DNA from: Gemmatimonadota bacterium
GTDB taxonomy: Bacteria; Gemmatimonadota; Gemmatimonadetes; Longimicrobiales; Longimicrobiaceae
Length of the DNA stretch: 5,961 nucleotides
NCBI GenBank assembly: GCA_019348475.1
Contig: JAHWJJ010000300.1
Span: 1-5,961, forward strand
Direction of reading: 5' to 3'
Shown here in pieces: positions 1 to 5,270 of the stretch (position 1 is its first letter; the number at the start of each line of letters is the position of its first letter). The notes under the pieces were generated by a model that saw only the letters and a list, made by a program, of their open reading frames with translations, did not search any database and had not been told where the DNA came from. The position numbers and the translations under genes are program-made.

Positions 1-25
1 CTGATTCTGAAGCCGATCACAATAG

Positions 26-70
26 AGGGGTGTCACATATAGCGATCCGTATGGGCTCGCGCCCGATTCG
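26..70 (+). pseudogene. RHS core/tip junction remnant (DPxGL motif)
   Basis: The frame that continues into the 71-478 module is open from base 26 and reads YSDPYGLAPD at 38-67. The Y-x-DP-x-GL pattern is what ends the conserved core of RHS/YD-repeat proteins just before the variable toxin tip. Directly upstream the same frame has stops at 23-25, 8-10 and 2-4, and neither of the other two frames shows RHS-like sequence. Only the junction survives here, as expected for a displaced (orphan) tip or the broken end of a larger RHS gene. Family assignment rests on motif recognition only. Confidence 0.55.
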
Positions 71-478
71 GTGACTTTCTCCAGCACCGCGCTCGAGGCC
101 AAGATTCGCCAGACGGCTAGCCGATCTCCCACAATGCTGGAGACACTGAACGACATGGAAGGAAACCCCAACGTGATCGTCAACTTCGGCGAGCGAGATC
201 TCGACAATCCGGGACTCGTCGAATCACCCTATGTCAACCAAAATGGAAAGACGGTGATCAACGTCTGGTTCGACTTCGGCGAGATTTCCGGCTTGAATAC
301 GATCCCGGAGATTTCGCAAGGCGGGGGTGTAACCGAGGACGACGTGATCGGCCACGAGACGTACGGACATGCACAGCCACATCATGAAGGGTGGAGATGC
401 ACGGATGCCAGCGGTTGTGCTCGAGACCGCGAGAACGTTATTCGCCGCGAGCTCGGTCACCCACCAAGAGCGTTCTAG
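71..478 (+). CDS. Putative orphan RHS C-terminal toxin tip, HExxGH zincin-like metallopeptidase
   Basis: This 135-residue module follows an RHS DPYGL junction, the position where polymorphic toxin domains sit. Seen in the sequence: an N-terminal helical part (about residues 5-30), two strand-like segments (NVIVNFGERD 34-43 and TVINVWFDF 61-69), then DDVIGHETYGHA at 90-101. HETYGH (H95, E96, H100) fits the HExxGH zinc site known from family M49 (dipeptidyl peptidase III), a one-residue-longer form of HExxH. E121 in RDREN is a candidate third zinc ligand, and the end ENVIRRELGHPPR is a charged helix. GTG at 71 is the first start codon in frame, but no ribosome binding site precedes it, so this may be an untranslated relic or the tail of a longer protein whose start lies outside the window. 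Peptidase activity and toxicity are inferred; the substrate is unknown. It is AT-richer than the flanking genes and lies 14 bases before a likely partner gene. Confidence 0.6.
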   Translation: MTFSSTALEAKIRQTASRSPTMLETLNDMEGNPNVIVNFGERDLDNPGLVESPYVNQNGKTVINVWFDFGEISGLNTIPEISQGGGVTEDDVIGHETYGHAQPHHEGWRCTDASGCARDRENVIRRELGHPPRAF

Positions 479-482
479 CATC

Positions 483-490
483 GGAGGAGG
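483..490 (+). promoter_or_regulatory. Ribosome binding site for the 493-975 gene
   Basis: GGAGGAGG is a near-perfect anti-16S match; its first GGAGG (483-487) lies five bases before ATG 493. It decides the start: the frame is open further back to 391, but choosing 493 places a signal peptide at the N-terminus and avoids overlap with the preceding module. Confidence 0.8.
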
Positions 491-492
491 TC

Positions 493-975
493 ATGAACAG
501 ATTCTCATCTCTTTTTGCCGCCATGGCGCTCGTTGTCTGCCCTGGTTTTGACTCGGGTCCAGCCACGAGCGCCGACGCGGATCTTCTCACGGGGGCGTGG
601 TCGGTGAACCTTCGCGTGAACGAAGCAGGCAACAGCGTAACTGAGCGGGAGCACGGGGGAGAGGTTGCGTTACTCGCTGTACCAAGGTCGCGCCGGCCAC
701 TCTGGATGGTCGTCTCCGGCTTTTCGCACGCTGGCGTTTTCAGCGACGATTTTCGTGCAGTTGGCGTTACTCCGCCGGAGTGGGAGCGCATACCAGTGGC
801 AGGGGCAAGGTTGCTGCCCGGCGACTCGGTTGAGATTGTGTTCAATGCCACCCAAGACCATGGAAACATGACCTTGCGAGGAGTGATTACGAACGACCGA
901 ATCACCGGCCGGTGGGCGGTGAGCGGCTACGTTATGGGCTTAGCGGGCACATTTACTATGATCCCGCTTCGCTGA
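493..975 (+). CDS. Secreted 160-residue protein, candidate immunity partner of the RHS tip
   Basis: I do not recognise a named family. The protein starts MNRFSSLF and has a hydrophobic core up to about residue 19, followed by TSADA at 25-29, a plausible signal peptidase I site, so it is probably periplasmic. C16 lacks a lipobox context. The mature part is rich in short strand-like segments: a GxW motif (LTGAWSVNL, about 31-39) near the front, and TNDRITGRWAVSG and AGTFTMIPLR near the end. This suggests a small beta-sandwich or beta-barrel. It starts 14 bases after the stop of the metallopeptidase-like tip, behind a strong ribosome binding site, which is the usual spacing of an RHS toxin tip and its immunity gene. 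A secreted immunity protein would imply that the toxin acts in the periplasm. The immunity role is inferred from position only; it could equally be an unrelated small envelope protein. Confidence 0.65.
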   Translation: MNRFSSLFAAMALVVCPGFDSGPATSADADLLTGAWSVNLRVNEAGNSVTEREHGGEVALLAVPRSRRPLWMVVSGFSHAGVFSDDFRAVGVTPPEWERIPVAGARLLPGDSVEIVFNATQDHGNMTLRGVITNDRITGRWAVSGYVMGLAGTFTMIPLR

Positions 976-1339
976 AAAGTGCAGTGGTCCCGGAAGCTGC
1001 CTCCGACCATCGCCAGCAGCAGCTGGACGCCGGACGAGACCACGCGGCAGTACGACGCGAGCGACAACGTGTCGCGTGGATACCAGCAGGTGGGCGGGAT
1101 CGGCCCATCGGCGAGCACATCTTGGTGCGCGAGGTGGAGAGCCGCAGCTTCTACGGCGCCGACGACCGGCTGCGGATGTTCCAGACCTACGACGAGCGGC
1201 GCGGGGACGCGTCCTTGGAAATGCCGCGCGCATCTCACAGGAGCGAAACGGCCAGCCTTACTCGCCATCAGGCACCCGGGAGTACGGAAATGTCGGAACT
1301 CAAGCTCGTTGTCGAGACTGATGCCCTGATCGGCCCCGA
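976..1339 (+). other. Region without an intact gene, holding RHS debris
   Basis: No reading frame here gives a convincing intact protein. The longest ones (912-1355 and 979-1329, + strand) each carry only part of an RHS-like signature and run into unrelated residues. The left end directly follows the stop of the secreted protein and the right end touches the stop of the minus-strand hydrolase. From about 1210 to 1323 I see nothing interpretable. Confidence 0.6.
1015..1208 (+). pseudogene. Frame-split RHS/YD-repeat core fragment
   Basis: Two adjacent frames carry successive pieces of YD-repeat-like sequence. In the frame of base 979, TTRQYDASDNVSRGYQQVGG (about 1039-1098) resembles the YDAxGNxxR repeat. 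In the frame of base 912, SFYGADDRLRMFQTYDER (about 1146-1199) resembles the following RHS core segment, normally continued by an EEYRYDALGRRV-like stretch that is absent here. The switch from one frame to the other, around 1098-1125, is what a one-base deletion would produce. There is no start codon, ribosome binding site or RHS C-terminus. It is best read as a decayed internal RHS fragment left by recombination at an RHS locus. The assignment rests on motif recognition. Confidence 0.55.
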
Positions 1340-1345
1340 TCAGGG
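1324..1345 (-). terminator. Palindrome over the hydrolase stop codon, possible terminator
   Basis: CCCTGATCGG (1324-1333), a two-base spacer CC and CCGATCAGGG (1336-1345) form a perfect 10-base inverted repeat. As RNA it would be a 9-bp stem with a four-base loop. It contains the TGA stop (1340-1342) of the minus-strand GHL10 gene. No T-rich tract follows on either strand, so Rho-independent termination is uncertain. It could instead protect the mRNA 3' end or be chance. Confidence 0.3.
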
Positions 1346-2881
1346 GCGGGCGTAGGCGTGCGCGCCCTCGGTGCCCAGCCGGTCCACCGGGGTGACGGCG
1401 ACCAGGTCGGCCGCGGCCGCGTCCGGCACGCGGAACCGGCGCGCGGCGCCGGGGACCACGTCCACCGTCCACACCCCGCCCCGCCGCACCCGCACGATCC
1501 ACAGGAACGCCGGCTCGCCGGGCGCGGGCTCCCAGTCGACGCGGGCGCCGTCCGCATCCGGCTGGGCGAGCGTCAGCGTGGGCGCCGCGAGGGCGCGGCC
1601 CCCCAGCCACGGCGTCGCGGGCACCAGCGCCGGCTCGCGGTACGGGCCGCGCAGCAGGCGCTCGTTCAGCGAATCGGGGTTCTGCATGAACGCCTTCATG
1701 CTGAAGTGCACGTTCCCCGTCGCGCCGGGCATCCCCCGCGTCACCCACACCTGGTCCGTGATCTCCTCCGCCCGCCACTCACGCGGCACGCGGCTGGTGA
1801 AGTTGCCGGGCCACATGTGCCGGCCGTGGACGTTCTGCTCCACCCACCAGCGCAGCAGCACCGGGTAGCTCAGGTCCGGCCGCGAGATGGCCCAGTACAG
1901 CTGGGGCGTGTAGTAGTCCACCCACCCCTCGCGAATCCACTTGCGCGCGTCCGCGTACAGCTGCTCGTGCTGGTCGAAGGCGGTCCCCATCCCCCGCGGA
2001 TGGTTGGGACGCCACCAGCCGAAGGGGCTGATGCCGAACCTCACCCACGGCTTTTCGCGGTGGATGCCCCGGTACAGCTCCTGGATGAGCGTGTTGACGT
2101 TCTCGCGCCGCCAGTCGGACCGCGACAGCCGGCCGCCGCCCTCCACGTACCGTCGCCAGCTGGGCTCGTCCGGAAAGTCGATCGGCTGTCGGGTGGTGGT
2201 GTCGGTTACCGGGTACGGGTAGAAGTAGTCGTCGATGTGCACGCCGTCGATGTCGTATCGGCGCACCACGTCCAGCACCACCGCCAGCGTCCGCGCGCGC
2301 ACCTCCGGCTCGCCGGGGTCCATCCACAGGTACGGACCGTACTGGCGGACCAGGTCCGGGCGCACGCGGGAGATGTGCTCGGCGCTGTGCTCCGTCTTCG
2401 CGGACGGATGCCGGGCCCGGTAGGGGTTGAACCACGCATGCAGCTCCAGCCCGCGCGCGTGCGCCTGCTCCACGGCGAAGCGCAGCGGGTCGTACCCGTC
2501 ATCGGGCGCGCGGCCGGCCTGGCCGGTCAGGTATTCGGACCAGGGCTCCAGGTCGGATGGATAAAGGGCGTCCGCCGCGGGGCGCACCTGCAGGATCACG
2601 GCATTCAGGTGCAGCGCCTGCGCGCGGTCCAGGATGGCGGCCAGCTCGGCGCGCTGGCTGTCCGGCGGCAGCCCCGGCCGTGAGGGCCAGTCGATGTTGT
2701 CCACCGTGGCCACCCACACGCCCCGGAACTCCCGCTGCACGGCCGGCAGCTCGTCGGGGCCGGCGTACGGGCCCGGTAAGGCGGCCGGCAGGTTCCGCGC
2801 GCATCCGCTCAGCGCGAGCAGCGCCAGCGCGGCGGCGGCGGCGCGCGCGGCCATGGACCCGCGGCAGAGGATGTGGTTCAT
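1340..2881 (-). CDS. GHL10/DUF187 glycoside hydrolase lipoprotein (YngK/DigH-like)
   Basis: A 513-residue secreted lipoprotein of the glycosyl-hydrolase-like 10 family (PF02638). The start at 2881 gives a proper signal peptide, hydrophobic at about 11-24 with lipobox LSGC ending at C27, and has GAGGT seven bases upstream; the frame continues further upstream without such features. The catalytic TIM barrel spans about 50-400 and shows family hallmarks: REFRGVWVATVDNIDWPS (50-67), LNAVILQVRPAADALYPS (92-109), LEPWSEYLTG (111-120), HAWFNPYRA (148-156), DGVHIDDYFYPYP (212-224), FGISPFG (282-288) and DYYTPQLYW (322-330). D217/D218 lie at the barrel position expected for catalysis. A C-terminal FN3-like segment (about 433-513) follows. 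E. coli DigH (YddW), of the same family, cleaves peptidoglycan strands stripped of stem peptides; that substrate here is inferred. It probably sits on the periplasmic face of the outer or inner membrane, downstream of a co-directional GH3 gene. Confidence 0.9.
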   Translation of the reverse strand: MNHILCRGSMAARAAAAALALLALSGCARNLPAALPGPYAGPDELPAVQREFRGVWVATVDNIDWPSRPGLPPDSQRAELAAILDRAQALHLNAVILQVRPAADALYPSDLEPWSEYLTGQAGRAPDDGYDPLRFAVEQAHARGLELHAWFNPYRARHPSAKTEHSAEHISRVRPDLVRQYGPYLWMDPGEPEVRARTLAVVLDVVRRYDIDGVHIDDYFYPYPVTDTTTRQPIDFPDEPSWRRYVEGGGRLSRSDWRRENVNTLIQELYRGIHREKPWVRFGISPFGWWRPNHPRGMGTAFDQHEQLYADARKWIREGWVDYYTPQLYWAISRPDLSYPVLLRWWVEQNVHGRHMWPGNFTSRVPREWRAEEITDQVWVTRGMPGATGNVHFSMKAFMQNPDSLNERLLRGPYREPALVPATPWLGGRALAAPTLTLAQPDADGARVDWEPAPGEPAFLWIVRVRRGGVWTVDVVPGAARRFRVPDAAAADLVAVTPVDRLGTEGAHAYARP

Positions 2882-2888
2882 CGACAGG

Positions 2889-2893
2889 ACCTC
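2889..2893 (-). promoter_or_regulatory. Ribosome binding site of the GHL10 gene
   Basis: Read on the minus strand this is GAGGT, seven bases before ATG at 2881. It supports this start over the in-frame upstream extension to 2992 and over the internal ATG at 2854, which would remove the charged start of the signal peptide. Confidence 0.6.
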
Positions 2894-3038
2894 GTTCAGG
2901 TGGCGCCGGCGGGGTGTCCCACCCCCGGGCCCCTTCCCCCGGCAGAGTGCGCGGGGAGCGGGGGAGAATTCGGTTCCAGTTTCGTCCCGCACGTCACGAC
3001 CGCTTCCCAGGGTGTGCCGTGCACTGACAGTTCTTTCG

Positions 3039-3112
3039 CGCGGAGGGCGCGGAGGACACGGACGACGGCCCTATCCTCTTCTTTTCTCCGCGACCTCCGC
3101 GCCCTCCGCGTG
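3039..3112. repeat. Inverted repeat made of a 9-base tandem unit
   Basis: CGCGGAGGGCGCGGAGG (3039-3055) and its exact reverse complement CCTCCGCGCCCTCCGCG (3094-3110) form 17-base arms around a 38-base spacer. The arms are internally periodic: CTCCGCGAC, CTCCGCGCC and CTCCGCGTG stand in tandem at 3086-3112, and two units lie in the left arm. I recall similar CTCCGCG-type palindromes scattered between genes in soil bacteria, so this is probably one copy of a dispersed intergenic repeat. It begins about 45 bases past the GH3 stop and could also act as a 3' stem. Confidence 0.65.
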
Positions 3113-3156
3113 AGGCCACCTGTGAAGCTGAATGCCCGATCCATCCGAGAATCTGG

Positions 3157-4989
3157 TCAACGAGCAGGGCGCTGCACCCCGTCGCCGCGCGCGAAGAGCG
3201 GGGGAATGGACACGGGAAGCCGGCCGGTGATGGCGATCTGCCCGGCAAGCGCGCGGGCGGCGGCGCGCTGGCTGGCTTCGGCGCCGCCCCAGGCCAGCAG
3301 GTACGCCGGCGCGGACGGGTAGAATCCGATCACGTACGGGCTGCCGAACGAGACCGCCACCACGCGCGCGCCGCCCGCGGAGAGCGATTCCACGAACGCG
3401 GCAAAGCCCCCGCGCGCGCCCACCGTGCCCACGTGCTCGCGCGGCTGCACGTACGCCGAGACCAGCACCACGTCCGCGGAATCCGCGAGCGTCCGAAGGC
3501 GGGCGTAGCTCTCCTGCGGCGTCTGTGGATCCACCCGGAACGATCCCACGGTGAAGCCCGATCCCCGCAGCTCGCGGTCGAACCAGCGGCCGGCCGTGAG
3601 GTCCACCGCTTCCGCGTACGTCACGGACAGCACGCGCGCGCCGGGCGCCAGCGGCACCATCCCCCGCGGGTCGCGCGCCAGGGTGAGGGACCGCTCCGCC
3701 ACCGACCGCGCCAGCTCCCGGTGCGGGCGGATGCCGACGCGCTCGTCCACCGCCTCCAGCGGCACCTCGCGCGCGCGGTGCAGGCCGGCGCGCGCCTTGG
3801 TCTGCAGCACCGCGCGCACGGCGTTGTCCAGCCGCGCCTGGGGAATGCGGCCGGAGCGCACGCCCTCCACCACCGCGTCGACCGCCTCGCGCGCGTCCAG
3901 CGGCTGAAGGAGCACGTCCACGCCCGCCTCCAGCGTCCGCAGCAGCGGCTCCGTGCGCCCGTGGCGGCGGACGACGGCGCCCATGTCCATCGCGTCGCTG
4001 AAGACGATGCCGCGGAACCCCATCTCCTCCCGCAGCACGCGGGTGACGAACAACGGCGAGAGCGAGGCGGGGGGCGCGTCCGGCCCCTCCACCCCCTGGA
4101 CGGAGATGTGCGCCACCATCATCCCGTCCACCCCGGCCTGCACCGCCGCGCGGAACGGCACCAGCTCCACCGTGTCCAGCCGCGCCCGGTCCGCGCGGAT
4201 GGCCGCCAGGCCGATGTGCGTGTCGGCCTCGGTGTCGCCGTGCCCCGGAAAGTGCTTGCCGGCGCCCATCAGCCCCGTGTCGTGCAGGCCGCGGATGAAC
4301 GCGGACGCCAGCCGCGCCACCGCGCGCGGGTCTTCGCCGAAGGAGCGCGTGTTGATGATGGGGTTCAGCGGGTTGGAGTTGACGTCCAGCACCGGCGCAA
4401 AGGTCAGGTGCACCCCCACCGCCCGGGCTTCCACGCCGGTCACCCGTCCCACCTCGCGCGCCAGCGAGTCCGAGCCGATGGCCCCCAGCGCCATCACCGG
4501 CGGAAACACGGTCCCCCCGCCGAGCGGCAGCAGGTGCGGCAGCGTGTATCCGCCGCCCAGCCGCATCCCCGGCCCGTTCTCCATGTCCGTGGTCACCAGC
4601 AGCGGCACTTTCGCGCGCCGCTGCAGCGCGTTGAGCTTGGCCGCGTAGCTGTGGGGCAGGCCGATGGAGATGACGACGCCGCCGATCCCGTCGCGCTCCA
4701 CCCACTCCAGCAGCCGGTCCATCTCCGGCGAGTCCGCCGCCACGTACTCGCCGCCCATCCACGGAAACACGATCTGCCCCGCCTTCTCCCGCAGCGTCAG
4801 CGACGCCAGCGTCCGCTCCACCCAATCCCGGGCCTCCGCGTCCAGCGGCGCGTGGGCCAGCGTCGTCGGCGCGGCGGGCCCGGTGGATACGGACGCCGGG
4901 GGCGCGACTGCGGAGCCCGTGGGCGCGCAGGCGCCCGCGAGGCCGCTGATCGCGGCGAACGAGAGGAGGAATCGGCGGATGATTGGCAT
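3157..4989 (-). CDS. Two-domain GH3 glycoside hydrolase, beta-N-acetylhexosaminidase (NagZ-like)
   Basis: A 610-residue exported enzyme of glycoside hydrolase family 3. It begins MPIIRRFLLS with a hydrophobic stretch ending LAGAC, so C21 is probably lipidated, although the lipobox is not ideal, and an Ala/Pro/Thr linker follows. The TIM-barrel domain spans about 58-400. It carries KHFPGHGDTEADTH (245-258), the signature of beta-N-acetylglucosaminidases, with D256 and H258 at the Asp-His acid/base dyad of NagZ. GIVFSDAMDM (327-336) supplies the expected nucleophile D332. A GH3 C-terminal alpha/beta domain (about 435-600) makes it similar in layout to the larger secreted B. subtilis NagZ (YbbD) rather than the single-domain cytoplasmic E. 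coli enzyme. The likely reaction is removal of terminal GlcNAc from muropeptides or glycan chains; chitin fragments are an alternative. There is no Shine-Dalgarno before ATG 4989 and the frame is open to 5256, but only this start gives a signal peptide. Confidence 0.9.
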   Translation of the reverse strand: MPIIRRFLLSFAAISGLAGACAPTGSAVAPPASVSTGPAAPTTLAHAPLDAEARDWVERTLASLTLREKAGQIVFPWMGGEYVAADSPEMDRLLEWVERDGIGGVVISIGLPHSYAAKLNALQRRAKVPLLVTTDMENGPGMRLGGGYTLPHLLPLGGGTVFPPVMALGAIGSDSLAREVGRVTGVEARAVGVHLTFAPVLDVNSNPLNPIINTRSFGEDPRAVARLASAFIRGLHDTGLMGAGKHFPGHGDTEADTHIGLAAIRADRARLDTVELVPFRAAVQAGVDGMMVAHISVQGVEGPDAPPASLSPLFVTRVLREEMGFRGIVFSDAMDMGAVVRRHGRTEPLLRTLEAGVDVLLQPLDAREAVDAVVEGVRSGRIPQARLDNAVRAVLQTKARAGLHRAREVPLEAVDERVGIRPHRELARSVAERSLTLARDPRGMVPLAPGARVLSVTYAEAVDLTAGRWFDRELRGSGFTVGSFRVDPQTPQESYARLRTLADSADVVLVSAYVQPREHVGTVGARGGFAAFVESLSAGGARVVAVSFGSPYVIGFYPSAPAYLLAWGGAEASQRAAARALAGQIAITGRLPVSIPPLFARGDGVQRPAR

Positions 4990-4995
4990 GCGCGC

Positions 4996-5025
4996 AAGGT
5001 AGGCGCCGGGTACGATGCGCGGCAA
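4996..5025 (-). promoter_or_regulatory. Possible leaderless promoter of the GH3 gene
   Basis: On the minus strand TTGCCG (5025-5020), an 18-base spacer and TACCTT (5001-4996) stand exactly six bases before ATG 4989. A TAnnnT -10 element at this distance would start transcription on the A of the start codon, as known for leaderless genes in, for example, Deinococcus. It fits the lack of a ribosome binding site, but such weak matches arise easily by chance. Confidence 0.3.
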
Positions 5026-5079
5026 CGGTGCCGCAGCCGGCCGACGCGTGCCGGTGAAGCCACGCCGGGCGAGCTCCGC

Positions 5080-5185
5080 GAGCCCGGGGCGGGGCTCATG
5101 GCAGTCCCAGCTGCGGGCTTTGGCCCGTGCCGTCGGGGTGGAAGGCGTCGATCCACCCGGCGATGATTCCCTGCCATCGCGGCAG
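5080..5185 (+). other. Foldable intergenic segment with alternative pairing
   Basis: GAGCCC/GGGCTC (5080-5097) forms one hairpin. Next, ATGGCAG (5098-5104) pairs perfectly with CTGCCAT (5171-5177), enclosing CGGGC-TTTG-GCCCG (5114-5127) and a stem of GGGTGG (5136-5141) with CCACCC (5153-5158) extended by CGTC/GGCG. CTGCC (5171-5175) can instead pair with GGCAG (5181-5185). It resembles no riboswitch I know and shows no glycine-riboswitch motif. Fortuitous folding of GC-rich DNA is a real alternative. Confidence 0.25.
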
Positions 5186-5270
5186 TGGACGGCTCGCGCG
5201 CTCCCGCCGGGCGTATTACTTTCCCTCCCCGAACGCGACCGCAGCGACCCGCACACCGGACGAAAGCACG

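Noticed and set aside
391..492. Longer N-terminus for the secreted protein
   Set aside because: It would overlap the tip module, lacks a ribosome binding site, and hides the signal peptide that starts at 493.
912..1355. Single intact gene of 147 codons
   Set aside because: Only its middle third looks RHS-like; the beginning overlaps the secreted-protein gene and the end is unrelated, so it is one frame of a broken RHS fragment.
1358..2683. Long + strand open frame (441 codons) opposite the GHL10 gene
   Set aside because: It is antisense to a clearly recognisable enzyme, has an Arg/Pro/His-rich translation typical of GC-rich shadow frames, and shows no motif.
3086..3112. CRISPR array
   Set aside because: The 9-base CTCCGCG units are directly adjacent, with no spacers and no cas genes.
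3071..4825. Minus-strand open frame of 584 codons overlapping GH3
   Set aside because: Out of frame with GH3 and nearly all Gly/Ala/Arg; the GH3 frame has all catalytic motifs.
3433..5166. Long + strand open frame (577 codons) opposite the GH3 gene
   Set aside because: Antisense to GH3, with repetitive His/Arg/Val composition and no domain; a codon-bias shadow.
5098..5166. Small 22-codon open frame before gcvT
   Set aside because: No ribosome binding site, an Arg/Gly-rich product, and it falls within the foldable segment; chance is the simplest explanation.
4990..5270. Glycine riboswitch upstream of gcvT
   Set aside because: I looked for the conserved GGAGAG-type cores and found none; the strong stems present do not match that fold.
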